NCBI RefSeq assembly: GCF_007565055.1
Contig: NC_044567.1
Location: forward strand, 49,624,260-49,688,259
Source: Rhinopithecus roxellana
Taxonomy: Eukaryota; Chordata; Mammalia; Primates; Cercopithecidae
Length of the DNA: 64,000 nt
Direction of reading: 5' to 3'
A program made the position numbers and the translations under genes. Below are positions 1-9,900 of the stretch, piece by piece (the first letter of the stretch is position 1; every line of letters begins with the position of its first letter). Below the pieces are notes generated by a model. The model was not told the origin of the DNA. It searched no databases and saw nothing but the letters and a program-made list of their open reading frames with translations.

Positions 1-721
1 ACAAGTTTACAAGAAAAATTACTATGTCTCATTTCTATCATAAGCAGAAGGTCTTATCATAGGAAATTTAAAAACCGAACAAGTCATGCCTTTTAGCTAT
101 GATCTCTGTGGTTTGCACCATGGACCCATTATACCTTCCAGCTATATCTTACTAGATTAGTTTGCCTCTGACAAATACAAAAGTCCCCAAAGATTGATGA
201 GAGTAGAGGTGATGACTGAAGTGTAATACAAGAAAATGGAGATGAAAGTAACACAAGTGTTTTAATGCCCAGGTTTCAGAGAATATAAACAACATTAACT
301 GAAGACAATAAAATACCATATAGTCTACAAAGTAGAAGAGGAGAAAAAGGAGGAAAAAGGGAAGAAGAAACTAGATTCTGAAGCAAAGTTCAGCCAATTT
401 AAGGTTAAACTTAATAAAGTATGCTAAACGCTAATAGACAGATATGAACCAGAAAGCCCACATGGTATCAGTCATAAAGTGAAAACAGGTTTACTGGTTC
501 TAACTCAGGATGTTCTGGGGACCAACAAGGGAGTCTATCAAATTACAGCAATCCCACCTAAAAATGATGAAATTAATTGTATTTACATATCCCAAAAAGG
601 AAGGCTAAGGTTCAGATGTTTCAAGTACCCCCAAAAGATCAAGAAATACCTAAAATAAAATTTGACGTTATCAATAATATGAGAAACATATGAAGGCATT
701 TTCCGTTAAGAGTCCACTCAC

Positions 722-836
722 GTGTTTCCAGGGGATCCCTTCCCGCTGGTATTCCTCTTGTTCTTGCTTCAGAACCAGCTGAATAAATAGCTGCTGCAGT
801 TTCTCATTGCAATAATTGATGCAGAATTGTTCAAAA
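722..836 (-). CDS. MYO1D: MYO1D motor-domain exon (residues ~394-432)
   Basis: Internal exon of 115 bp, the last MYO1D coding exon in the window. It is preceded by a pyrimidine-rich acceptor ending in tag (837-839) and followed by a gtgagtgg donor at 714-721. The first base completes the Ser codon split from the previous exon. It then encodes FEQFCINYCNEKLQQLF and continues to IPWKH. This is the relay-helix segment of the myosin motor, which couples the nucleotide site to the converter; the FEQ-CINYxNEKLQ pattern is near-universal in myosins. The sequence matches myosin-Id as I remember it. The following exon lies to the left of position 1, so the gene runs out of the window here. Confidence 0.95.
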
Positions 837-913
837 CTACAAGAAAAGGAATGAATTAGGTTTCAACAAATAGAAAATAGGCAACAAGGTTTTAAGTATC
901 TTTTCCAGTTTAC
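837..913 (-). other. MYO1D: MYO1D 77-bp mini-intron
   Basis: Intron of only 77 bp between two motor exons, from a gtaaactgg donor at 913 to a ttttcttgtag acceptor at 837. All other introns in the window are over 1.5 kb. If retained, the upstream frame reads into the intron and meets a stop before the next exon, so retention would truncate the motor just after switch II. Confidence 0.9.
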
Positions 914-1059
914 CTGTTGTTGTCAAAGATTTCAAAGCCATAGATATCCAAGACACCAATAACAGTGTTTTTCCCATGGACTGTGGTGTCATAGTTCTTG
1001 ACCTCAATAATATCATTGATGCGAGTAACGATCCAACAAAAAAGGCGCTCATATATTGC
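914..1059 (-). CDS. MYO1D: MYO1D motor-domain exon with switch II (residues ~346-394)
   Basis: Internal exon of 146 bp. The acceptor is ttttccttgcag just above 1059 and the donor gtaaactgg starts at 913. It encodes AIYERLFCWIVTRIND, then GVLDIYGFEIFDNN. DIYGFEIF is the switch II segment, which senses the gamma-phosphate of ATP and closes during hydrolysis; the Gly of this motif is needed for that closure in myosins generally. The exon ends in the first two bases of a Ser codon (phase 2), completed by the next exon. The frame is open throughout. Match to myosin-Id is strong. One residue (Val in the TTVHGK segment) may differ from human, where I recall Ile. Confidence 0.95.
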
Positions 1060-1849
1060 CTGCAAGGAAAATAGCATCATAAATGCTTGCCCATTTGGGA
1101 ATGAGTCCTCTGTTTGGATTTGTGATCAGTTTTAAATTCCTGTCCCCCTTCTCACTGTTTAGCATAGCCATTACTAGCCTCAGCAGAACAACTGAAAATG
1201 TAGACTGTCCATTTAAAAAAACCCAGACTACACGATGTATGCAAAACTAAAGTAAATAGCTTGTATTTTTAAAAGATTATTACTGGTCGTTACACCAATT
1301 CCAACGACACCCTCCAAGCATGTTTCCCTGCCCAGCTATATCAATAGTTTGCCTGATCCCTTGAATAAGGCAGTTCATTGCTTTATTATTAATTTCATCA
1401 ATTATAAAGAGTTGAGAGCTAGTGAGTTAATATCTATGATCCACTAAAGCTATATGAATTCTAAAAATATAAATATTGATTTCTAATGCTAAATGAAGAT
1501 CTGAGCCAAAGATCAAGGGTTGAAATTCCTTGAGAATCACACACACATCCAATGCACAAGAACATACACACTAAGCCACACACAGACAAAGGCACCACAC
1601 GCTAACACACGTTCACATCCCGATACACGCGTACTCTGCAATGTCACATCATTAGAAAACCTTCTTTAACGTATCCTGCCTGCTACCCACTCTCTTCACC
1701 CATATCCATTACCTCCCCTTTACTCTTCGATCCACTCCAGTCTGCACTTACATCCTATTACTCCATTAAAATGGCTCATCAAAGACTCCCAGCACCTCTA
1801 CATAGATACCTTCTTGTACCTCATACGGACATTTTGCTCTGTCACTCAG

Positions 1850-2260
1850 CATCACTCAACCCAGGTTTTCACTGCCTTCTTGGAACACTCTTCTCTTTTT
1901 GGATAACAGTCTTTCTGACTTTTACTATTTGTTCACTGGATGTTCCTTTTTGGTGACCTTTGGTAGTCTCCTCCTCCATTTGACTTCTAAAAGTTGGAGT
2001 TCTTCCTGGTCCTCTTCTCTTCACTCTCTAGCACCTTCTAAATCATCTCACCCAGGATGAAATAATACGAATATGACTCCTAAAGGTATTATCCAAATCC
2101 AGACCCAGAGAACAGTCTCTGAGCCCCTGACTCACAAGTTTGACCGTCTACCTGACACTGACTCTTCGATATCTCACAGCCATCTCAAACTCAAAGAACT
2201 CTTGATCTTTCCTCCTCCAACAACTGTTCCTATCCTACTTTTAGCCACAAATAAATAGCA
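1850..2260 (+). repeat. L2 LINE 3' fragment
   Basis: Old, diverged LINE-2 copy recognised by the order of its 3' consensus phrases: a cttcctggtcctcttctctt-like segment, then atctcacagccatctcaaac, then gaactcttgatctttcctcc. No intact reading frame. Boundaries are approximate. Confidence 0.65.
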
Positions 2261-2269
2261 CCACTTAGA

Positions 2270-2760
2270 AATTCACTCATTTATTCAACAAATATTTGCT
2301 GAATACTTATTACATATAGTTTGTTAGAGATACAGGTCTAGGCAAACACAAATATGGTCTCAATCTCCAAGAAACTTAGGGAATAGAGTGAAGGAAAAAA
2401 TTATTCTCTCTCTCTCTCTCACTTGCCCCCCACTTCGCAGATATACATCCACACTAAAGGAGAGGTACATCGGGTCTTAGGGGAATTTAATCTATGCAGT
2501 GCTCAGGGAGGTTAGGGAAGGCCTCTCTGGGAAAGTGATACTTGACCTGAGACCAGAAGGATGAGTAAGAGGCAGCCAGGGAAGAGAGGAGAGAAGAGCA
2601 GTCCAAGCAGAGGGAACAGATGTGCACAGGCCCTGTGACTGGAAGGAGAAAGGGATCAAGATAATCTGTGAGGACTGAGAGAAGACTAATATGCTAGGCT
2701 GAAGAAAGGGGGGCTGGGTATGGTATGAAATGAGGCGGGAGAGGTGGGCTGGAGCCAGAC
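2270..2760 (+). repeat. Ancient mammalian interspersed repeat, unnamed family
   Basis: Starts with a ttattcaacaaatatttgct phrase and continues through gggaaggcctctctgggaaa, gcagagggaacagatgtgca and caggccctgtgactggaagg. The same phrases recur in diverged form in other parts of the window (about 35410-36080 and 53765-54540). That marks an old dispersed family, but I cannot name it with certainty. No coding potential. Confidence 0.5.
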
Positions 2761-3018
2761 CATGTTAAAGTATTATCCTTGCTTCTCTCATTCTCCACAT
2801 AATAGGTCCTAAGGATTTTATTTTCTCAACACAGTCCATTTCAAATTCTCCTCCTCTCCCCATTTGTACTTCCACCTTTCTGGTCCAAGCTGCCCTCATC
2901 TCTTTCCTGGATTAACATAATATCCCCTTAATTGGCCTCTTTGCTTCCATTCTTACTCTAGCCCTCATAACATTCTCCATACGAAGGCCAGAATGATCAT
3001 TTTAAAAATGCAAACTTG

Positions 3019-3316
3019 CCAGGTGCAGTGGCTCACGCCTGTAATCCCAGCACTCCGGGAGGCCAAGGTGGGCAGATCACCTGAGGTCAGGAGTTTGAGA
3101 CCAGCCTGGCCAACATGATGAGACCCCATCTCTACTAAACATACAAAAATTAGCCAGGCATGGTGGTGGGTGCCTGTAATCCCAGCTACTCAGTAGGCTG
3201 AGGCAGGAGAACTGCTTGAACCCAGGAGGTGGAGGTTGCAGTGAGCTGAGACTGTACCACTGCACTTCAGCCTGGGTGACAGAGCAAGACACCATCTCAA
3301 AAAAAAAAAAAAAAAG
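3019..3316 (+). mobile_element. AluS-type SINE (outer element of a nested pair)
   Basis: Full-length Alu starting ccaggtgcagtggctcacgc, with an A-tail at about 3299-3316. The left target duplication gcaaacttg (3010-3018) is not repeated after this element. It reappears only after the second Alu (3588-3596), so this copy inserted first and its tail hosted the next one. Confidence 0.93.
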
Positions 3317-3587
3317 GTCGGGCGCGGTGGCTCATGCCTGTAATCCCAGCACTTTGGGAGGCCGAGGTGGGCAGATCACAAGGTCAGGAGATTGAGACCA
3401 TCCTGGCTAACATAGTGAAACCCCGTCTCTACTAAAAATACAAAAAATTAGCGGGGCGTGGTGGCGGGCGCCTCTAGTTCCAGCTAGGAGGCTGAGGCAG
3501 GAGAATGGCATGAACCCGGGAGGCAGAGCTTGCAGTGAGCTGAGATCGTGCCACTGCACTCCAGCAAAAAAAAAAAAAAAAAAAAAA
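3317..3587 (+). mobile_element. AluY-type SINE inserted in the tail of the previous Alu
   Basis: Starts ggtcgggcgcggtggctcat immediately after the A-tail of the first Alu. It has young diagnostic bases (aggtcaggagattgagacca, aggcagagcttgcagtgagc). It has a small internal deletion near 3485 and lacks the usual end of the right arm: the sequence jumps from ccactgcactccag straight into poly(A). Confidence 0.92.
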
Positions 3588-3839
3588 GCAAACTTGAGTC
3601 ATTGCCCCTCCTTAAAGTCCTCCCTATTGCTCTCCATTGCACTTAGGAAAAATTCAAATTCCCCCAAGACTAACTTACAAGAGTAAAAAATGAAATAGAC
3701 AGTAAACTAATCAACTAGTGAAACAACAACAACAGTTAGACATGAGAAAATACAATGCTTGCCACACAGATAAATAGACAAAGGGTTAAAGTTTATGATA
3801 TGCTAAGATAGAAATTGACAATACAAAGATAACAGCTCC

Positions 3840-4948
3840 AAAGAAAAATGTACAAAAGATATACCCAGGCAATTCTTAGAATATGTTTAAATACTCTACA
3901 AAAATATAAGATGCTCAAATATACTAGTAATGAAATAAAAGTAACAATAAAATATTACCATGCAATCATAAAATCAGTAAAAATGAAGTTTAAAATAAGT
4001 ATATGGCAGGTGTGGTGGCTCACGCCTGTAATCCCAGCACTTTGGGAGGCCGAGGCAGGTAGATCGCTTGAGGTCAGGAGTCTGAGACCAGCCTGGTCAA
4101 CATGGTGAAACCCTGTCTCTACTAAAAATACAAAAATTAGCTGGGTGTGGTGGCACACTCCTGTAATCCCAGCTACTTGGGAGGCCGAGACAGGAGAATC
4201 ACTTGAACCTGGGAAGTGGAGGTTGCAGTAAGCCAAGATTGTGCCGCTGCACTCCAGCCTAGATGACAGAGCAAGACTCCATCTCAAAAAATAAAAATAA
4301 AATAAGTATACCCTTTGACCTGGCAAGACTACTCCTGGGAATCCATTCAACTGAAACAAAAGCACTAGTGTGTAAGCATAGATGTATAAAGACGTGCAGC
4401 ATTGTTTGCAGTTGCAAAAAAGGGAAGCAAAGTGGATGACTTAAAAGGAAGATGATTAAATAAATTGTGGTACTATCACTGCAGGCTTGGTACACAGACC
4501 TGGAGGACATTATGCTAAGTGAAATAAGTCAGGCACAAAAAGACAAATATTGTGTGATCTCACCTCTATGCAATCTGAAAAAGTCAAACTCATAGAAGCA
4601 GAGAACAGAATGGTGATTACCAGAGGATAGAGTAGGGTGGTGGATGCAGAAAGTGTGAGATGTTAGTCAAACAGTAAAGTTTCAGTTAGACAGGAAGAAT
4701 AACTTCTGGTGATCCACCGCAAAGCAGGGTGACTGTTGTTAACAATAATATTAATAATGTTTCAAATTGCTAAGAGTGGATTTTAAATGTTCTCATCACA
4801 AATAAATGATAAATAGGTGAGGTAAGAGGTATGCTAATTAGCCTGATCTGATCATTCCATAATGTGTACATGTCCTGAAATACCCCATTGTACCCATAAA
4901 CATATACAATTATTATCAATTAAAAATAAACAAAACTTAAAAAAAATG
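3840..4948 (+). mobile_element. Old L1 3' fragment, interrupted by an Alu
   Basis: L1 3'-end sequence in plus orientation. Recognisable phrases: gcattgtttgcagttgcaaa, tatgctaagtgaaataagtc, and the terminal aatgtgtacatgtcctgaaa ... ttaaaaataaacaaaacttaa tail near 4945. The Alu at 4004-4298 splits it. No open ORF2 remains. The 5' limit is uncertain. Confidence 0.75.
4004..4298 (+). mobile_element. AluS/J-type SINE with 12-bp target duplication
   Basis: Two-arm Alu ending in an (A)nT-rich tail. Flanked by the duplication aaaataagtata at 3992-4003 and 4299-4310. Confidence 0.93.
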
Positions 4949-5261
4949 GATCAGAGCTCAGTTGACTCTGGTGAAGCATTATTGAGTGAGAGAAGCAGCA
5001 CAGGAGGCCATGAAAGGAGCTGTGCACATGAAGCCCTCATGAGCACCGCCCCCAGTCAGCCTTCACTCTTCTCAGAACCTTTTCTGGCAGTGATGCTTAT
5101 ATCTGGGAGTTTTACTGAGGCTTCAATGGCCAAAAAGTATCATTATGGTTTCTAAAAGCCTTAACCCTCTTTCAAGAATGTCTGAATACACGCTCACAGG
5201 ATTTCACTCGAATTCCAACTGTGATCAACACCAGGTGACAGAGGGTCAGTTACACTCTCAC

Positions 5262-5465
5262 CTTGGCAAAGGCGTCTCTGCCGTAGCTGGCCTCTTGTTC
5301 TGTGTGCTGCTTGTCGATGATGTCACGGCCTGTAGCCACGGTCCGGTAAAGAAGGGCTTTCTCAACCATGTCTGTCTTAGTAGACAGCAATTCTGCTATG
5401 ATAGATACTACTTTGCCATTCTCAATAAGAGGCGTGTCACCATCTACTACAAATTTTAAATTTCC
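5262..5465 (-). CDS. MYO1D: MYO1D motor-domain exon with TEDS-site region (residues ~278-345)
   Basis: Internal exon of 204 bp, exactly 68 codons, phase 0 at both ends. Acceptor cag at 5466-5468, donor gtgagagtg from 5261. It begins GNLKFVVDGDTPLIENGK and ends YGRDAFAK. This stretch of the upper 50-kDa subdomain includes the actin-binding cardiomyopathy-type loop. An Asp sits 16 residues before DAFAK, the position of the TEDS rule, where class I myosins need an acidic or phosphorylated residue to be active. Asp there suggests no heavy-chain phosphorylation is needed. All 68 residues match human MYO1D as I remember it. The exon immediately follows (in gene order) the one ending ILHL. Confidence 0.96.
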
Positions 5466-5829
5466 CTGTATCAAAAGTGAAAAAAATAACATTATGAAAC
5501 ATTATGTCAAGGATATATTTGCCAATATAAAATATAATTCAGGTGACCTTGTTTGTACCTATTTTCCTAAATACATTATATATCTCCACATATAAAAACA
5601 GAGTTTCATCTACTTTTTCCCTTTCTCTACTCATTTATCTTTTTGCTTTCAGTGATGTTTTTGATAGATAGAAGTTTTACATTTTTATGTAATCAAAGCT
5701 ATGAATCTTTTGCCTTAAGATCTCTCTTTCTTTGGTGTCATACTTAGACCATTCCTACTCCAAAGGATTTATGAGCATTTGATGTTTTCTTCTAATGCTT
5801 TTATAGTTTTTTTTTCCTTAAACTTTTTA

Positions 5830-6136
5830 TTTTATTTTATTAATTTTTTTTTTTGAGACAGAGTCTTGCTCTCTTGCCCAGGCTGGAGTGCAAGCGGTGT
5901 GATCTTGGCTCAATGCAAGCTCTGCCTCCCGGGTTCACACCATTCTCCTGCCTCAGTCTCCCAATTAGCTGGGACTACAGGCGCCCACCACCACACCCAG
6001 GTAATTTTTTGTATTTTTAGTAGAGACGGGGTTTCACCCTGTTAGCTAGGATGGTCTCGACCTCCTGACTTTGTGATCCACCCACCTCGGCCTCCCAAAG
6101 TGCTGGGATTACAGGCATGAGCCACCACGCCTGGCC
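5830..6136 (-). mobile_element. AluY-type SINE with 19-bp target duplication
   Basis: Reverse-orientation Alu with a T-rich head (mixed T/A tail 5830-5854) and gagacagagtcttgctctct. Flanked by the 19-bp duplication tttttccttaaacttttta at 5811-5829 and 6137-6155, an exact match that fixes both boundaries. Confidence 0.94.
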
Positions 6137-6281
6137 TTTTTCCTTAAACTTTTTAATCCATCCACAGTTTATTTTGGTATACGGTGTCAAGTAAGAATCT
6201 AACTCTATTTTTCACATGGTTAGTTGCTCTAATGGGATTTATTGAACAGTCTAGCTTTTTCTGATTTAAAATGTCACCTTT

Positions 6282-6566
6282 TTTTTTGAGACAGGTCCTG
6301 TGACCCAGGCTGGAATGCAGTGGTGCATCACGGCTCACTGCAGCCTCAATGTCCCAGGCTTAAGCAATCCTTCCACTCCCAGCCCCTCCAAATAGCTGGG
6401 ACTACAGATGTGTGCCACCGTGCCTGGCTAATTTTTGTATTTTTTGTATAGATGGGGTTTTGCCATGTTGCCCAGGTTGGTCTTGGAACTCCTGGGCTCA
6501 AGCAATCTATCGACCTCAAACTTTCCAAAGTGCTGGGATTATAGGTGTGAGCAACCCTGCCCAGCT
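6282..6566 (-). mobile_element. AluJ-type SINE
   Basis: Reverse, diverged Alu (cactgcagcctcaatgtccc, cttccactcccagcccctcc). The target duplication is slightly diverged: aaatgtcacctttt (6268-6281) against aaatgccacctttt (6568-6581). The change and the older diagnostic bases fit an AluJ. Confidence 0.88.
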
Positions 6567-7189
6567 GAAATGCCACCTTTTTAATATGTTAAATTTCCTC
6601 AAGTGTTTGAGTCTATTTATATTCCACTCATTCAATAAGCAATACATACTTATTAACCATCTACCAAATGTCCAGCACATTAACCAATCAGTTGATTAAT
6701 CTGTTCATCTGGTGCTGAATTTGTGCAAAGAGTTATAAAGTACTACAGCTTTCACTATCATTTTAAGTTTGGTAGAACCAGTCATGTTCCCTCTCTTCCC
6801 TCACCCTACCCTATATGACGCTTCTTTAATATACTTTACTTGATCTTTTTCCAGAAAATTCTAGAATCAATAGGTCAAGTTAAAAACAAAATAAAATTTC
6901 TGTTTGGATTATGAAAGGGATTGCTGCACTGTATTTAAAAACTAATTCAAACAGATGAGACAATTTATAATACTAAAGTCTTCCTAGTCAGGAATATTTA
7001 TTGTTTATATTGCTATACAGTATTTTTCATAAAGATCCTGTACATTTCTGATTCATTTAGAGTTAAATCTTGCTATATTAAAAGTAATTTTTATTCCAGA
7101 TTTGAATCCATGTTGTCATTCATATTGTAAGATTGTATGTTCAGTGTATTTTAAATATCTCTAATTATATAAATGTTAATGAAAGAAAT

Positions 7190-7355
7190 CTGACACACAG
7201 TTCTTTGCTTCTAAGTTTGGTGTGGTATAGTGGGATACAAGTGGCCTATGAGTCTGCCAAAGTGGTCTATGGTGTTGGCTCTGGGATGAGCTGGCTGTGC
7301 CTTTGAGGCAGTCATGCCACCCATCAGGGCCATTTCCCAACCTGTAAAATGAGAC
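7190..7355 (+). repeat. MIR-like SINE fragment
   Basis: A diverged stretch containing ttggctctgggatgagctgg and ending ccatttcccaacctgtaaaatgaga, which follows the MIR core and 3' consensus order. Confidence 0.5.
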
Positions 7356-7472
7356 GATCAAAAATCCAGTTCTGATAACCTACGATTCTATGTTTCAAAC
7401 GCCACTAGAAATGTATACCACTAGTAGTCACATCACTGCTGAATTATTTTATCCTTAAAATTAACCAATTCA

Positions 7473-7778
7473 GGCCGGGCACGGTGGCTCAAGCCTATAA
7501 TCCCAGCACTTTGGGAGGCCGAGACGGGTGCATCACGAGGTCAGGAGATCGAGACCATCCTGGCTAACACGGTGAAACCCCGTCTCTACTAAAAAATACA
7601 AAAAACTAGCTGGGTGTGGTGGTGGGCGCCTGTAGTCCCAGCTACTCGGGAGGCTGAGGCAGGAGAATGGCGTAAACCCGGGAGGTGGAGCTTGCAGTGA
7701 GCTGAGATCCGGCCACGACACTCCGGCCTGGGCGACAGAGCGAGACTCCATCTCAAAAAAAAAAAAAAAAAAAAAAAA
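7473..7778 (+). mobile_element. AluY of the Old World monkey AluYR type
   Basis: Nearly undiverged Alu with an uninterrupted A-tail and an exact 11-bp target duplication taaccaattca (7462-7472 and 7779-7789). It carries ctaaaaaatacaaaaaacta in the linker region and gagatccggccac in the right arm. From memory these are features of AluYR subfamilies that expanded in cercopithecid monkeys; human AluY normally has gagatcgcgccac. This is the best species clue in the window. Confidence 0.85.
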
Positions 7779-8032
7779 TAACCAATTCAAACTTTGACAA
7801 TACCAGTAAGACAATTAACTGAAGTTGTTGTCTCCAACCCTATAGTGGCTTGGAAAATCCCTCATAATATTATAAAATGATGGCAAGAATCACAGACACA
7901 ATAATTTCTTCAAAACATGTACAAAATTTCCTCTGAATACATTTTAAATCTACAGGGAAAAAACAAAGTCTTCTGAGAAAGCATCCTGTTCTCAGCAGAA
8001 GACAATACATTCTGAGAGGTGTCCCTACTCAC

Positions 8033-8149
8033 CAAGTGCAGAATAGTAGCCAAAATCTTATATGCTGTTTGGATCTCCTCAGGTTTGAAGCCAATGACTT
8101 TCATGGCATCAGCAACAACTTTGAATTCAGCAGCATCATTGATAGAACA
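8033..8149 (-). CDS. MYO1D: MYO1D motor-domain exon (residues ~239-277)
   Basis: Internal exon of 117 bp, 39 codons, phase 0 at both ends. Acceptor ccccag at 8150-8155, donor gtgagtaggg from 8032. It encodes CSINDAAEFKVVADAMK, then VIGFKPEEIQTAYKILATILHL. This is the upper 50-kDa region of the motor, whose GF-xxEI-xxVYKILAAILHLGN pattern is typical of myosins. Compared with human MYO1D as I remember it there are four changes in 39 residues (Ser to Cys at the first codon, Arg to Lys, Val to Ala, Ala to Thr), while most neighbouring exons show none. The frame and splice sites are intact, so this looks like a functional exon with mostly conservative changes. Confidence 0.95.
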
Positions 8150-8377
8150 CTGGGGATGAAAATGAAAACCTTAGGTTACAGACATTTCATATGAGCATTA
8201 AAATTCAACAATTAAAAAACTAACTTTAAGTTATACCAAGGTTTTGCCTTCGTAGTAAATCAGTTGAGGGGATGTTGAGTCTCCAGAGAAAATAAAAATG
8301 ATTTCAGGAGTTGCAACATTATTCAGCACGTACAAAGCCCACTTGTGTGTGAAAGTCATCACCTAAAATAAGCACTG

Positions 8378-8462
8378 TTCTGGAACCTTCTGTGAGGGAG
8401 CAAGTGCCCTTTTCTGGAACCTTCAGTGCCCTTTTCTGGAACCTTCAGTGAGGGAGCAAGTC
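8378..8462 (+). repeat. Local tandem duplication, three partial units
   Basis: The phrase tctggaacctt occurs three times, at about 8380, 8413 and 8435. It is followed by c(t/a)gtgagggagcaagt in the first and third units and by cagtgccctttt in the second. The middle unit is shortened. This is a young-looking local duplication, not part of a recognised repeat family. Confidence 0.8.
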
Positions 8463-9104
8463 CTGAGCTGGCTCAGACAAGCTGATCCCCACTCTGTGAT
8501 CAGTGAAGGCAACAGTATGGAATGTGAGATCACAAATGGAAATGCTGAATGTGGGAGCCTCCAAGATACATGCTTGGCTACTGTTTGTGGCTCTTTGTTC
8601 CACAGTTGTCTTGTTTAGGCTGGCAATGACACTTCACTCTCATATAATCAGGCGGTTTATTTTCCAGGTGAGGCAAGGTGGGCCCTCAAAAGCAAAACAG
8701 CCAGCCTCAGTCATTTAGTAAGCTATTAAATAGTCTGGAACTATAACTTCATTCTTTCACTCACTTGATACGCATTTCGCAAGTCAGCTCTACTAACTGG
8801 TACAGGCAGCTCAGAGATGAATCACCTACCCTTTTAGAGCTGTGGCCATCACACTGGAAATACAAGTGCATAAACAGAAATTCACAACAAAGCAATAGTA
8901 ACTGCTTATATTAGTTTTACCACAGCAGCAGCCACAGAGGCTTGACCAACCCTTTCCTCAGTAAGTTTCTCCTCTTGTTTGGATACAGAGACCTGGCCTG
9001 ATGCTCACTTGTTGAGGAAGGGCCCTGGAAGGGGACCTCTCTGCCTGGTGAGTACAAGTTCCTCTAGTGTCCAGGAGACAACCAGACCAGCCCCTCCTCC
9101 TCCT

Positions 9105-9281
9105 AGGTTTTTGCTTTTTCCTTGGGCAAGATACTCAACCTCAGTGAACCTCAATTTCCTCAGAAATAAAATAGGCATAATAATATATATCTTACAGGGT
9201 GGTTGTCGGAATTGAATGAAGATTTATGTAAAGCACCTCCCTAGTACCAGCACATAAAAAAAAAAAAAAAAAAAAAAAACA
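9105..9281 (+). repeat. MIR SINE fragment with A-run
   Basis: MIR 3' half in plus orientation (ctcaacctcagtgaacctca, cctcagaaataaaataggca, agggtggttgtcggaattga). A pure A-run follows at 9256-9281, unusual for a MIR and possibly a later expansion. Confidence 0.65.
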
Positions 9282-9539
9282 CTCAGCAGTATCAGATATT
9301 ACTATTATTATAAACTGCAACCATGTTGAAATCAGAAAGTAACTGGATAAAATCTAAATGTCCTACTGTGGGGAACTGTTGGCTGCTTACCTAACAGTCA
9401 TCCTCTACCCTCATTTATTTCTTGCTGATCGAACCCTGATTTGTTTACTCCTAAGTGTGCATGACCTTTGTGAGTGGCATCCACCTAGCCTCAAGAGGTA
9501 AACCTTCACTGGTCTAAACTCATCAGAGTGATCTTAAAT

Positions 9540-9900
9540 TTCCCTTACCAAAATGACTGGTTAGCCACAGGCATGGGATGCCATTCTGATCAATACAACA
9601 TGAGGGGAAGTGTTTACAGGGGATGAGTGGAGGAGGGTTCTGGGGAGGTTTCCCTAGCTTATAAAAGGACATAAGCCATGAACATCTCCTTTGCATGTGA
9701 CTCCTGGAACTTCTGATGACATTTTGGGACTACAAGGAAAACCAGCCTAAGAGGACAAAGCTGTCCACTGAGTGTGGCAGAGTTGTAAGTTGGGGGAACA
9801 ACCAAAAAAATACCTGGGTCCCTAACAACATCGTTAAAGCAATGGATTAACTAATTCTGGAACTGTCCCATCTCAGGGTTTCCTGTTATGCTAGATAATT
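9540..9900 (+). repeat. Ancient MER-type repeat
   Basis: Diverged copy of a family seen again at about 48160-48415, 52240-52640 and 62205-62480. Shared phrases include a gactggttagccacaggcat-like start and a later ctgggtccctaacaacatcg. I cannot assign the family name. Non-coding. Confidence 0.4.

Larger units (their letters stand above)
2790..3690 (+). repeat. L2 LINE fragment split by two Alus
   Basis: LINE-2-like sequence at about 2790-3010 (ctggtccaagctgccctcat, aggccagaatgatcat) resumes at 3597-3690 (cctccctattgctctccatt) after the nested Alu pair. The two halves are in consensus order, so the Alus landed in an existing L2. Confidence 0.6.
1060..5261 (-). other. MYO1D: MYO1D intron, 4.2 kb, repeat-rich
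   Basis: Spacer between the exons at 914-1059 and 5262-5465. It holds L2 remnants (about 1850-2260 and 2790-3690), an ancient repeat (2270-2760), two nested plus-strand Alus (3019-3587), and an old L1 3' end split by another Alu (3840-4948). A CA-rich stretch lies at 1540-1640 and a short TC run at 2403-2420. I recognise nothing in 1060-1540 or 4950-5261. Confidence 0.85.
5466..8032 (-). other. MYO1D: MYO1D intron, 2.6 kb
   Basis: Contains AluY (5830-6136) and AluJ (6282-6566), both minus strand, a MIR-like piece (7190-7355) and an Old World monkey-type AluY (7473-7778). I recognise nothing in 5480-5810 or 6600-7180, which is plain AT-rich intron. Confidence 0.85.
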
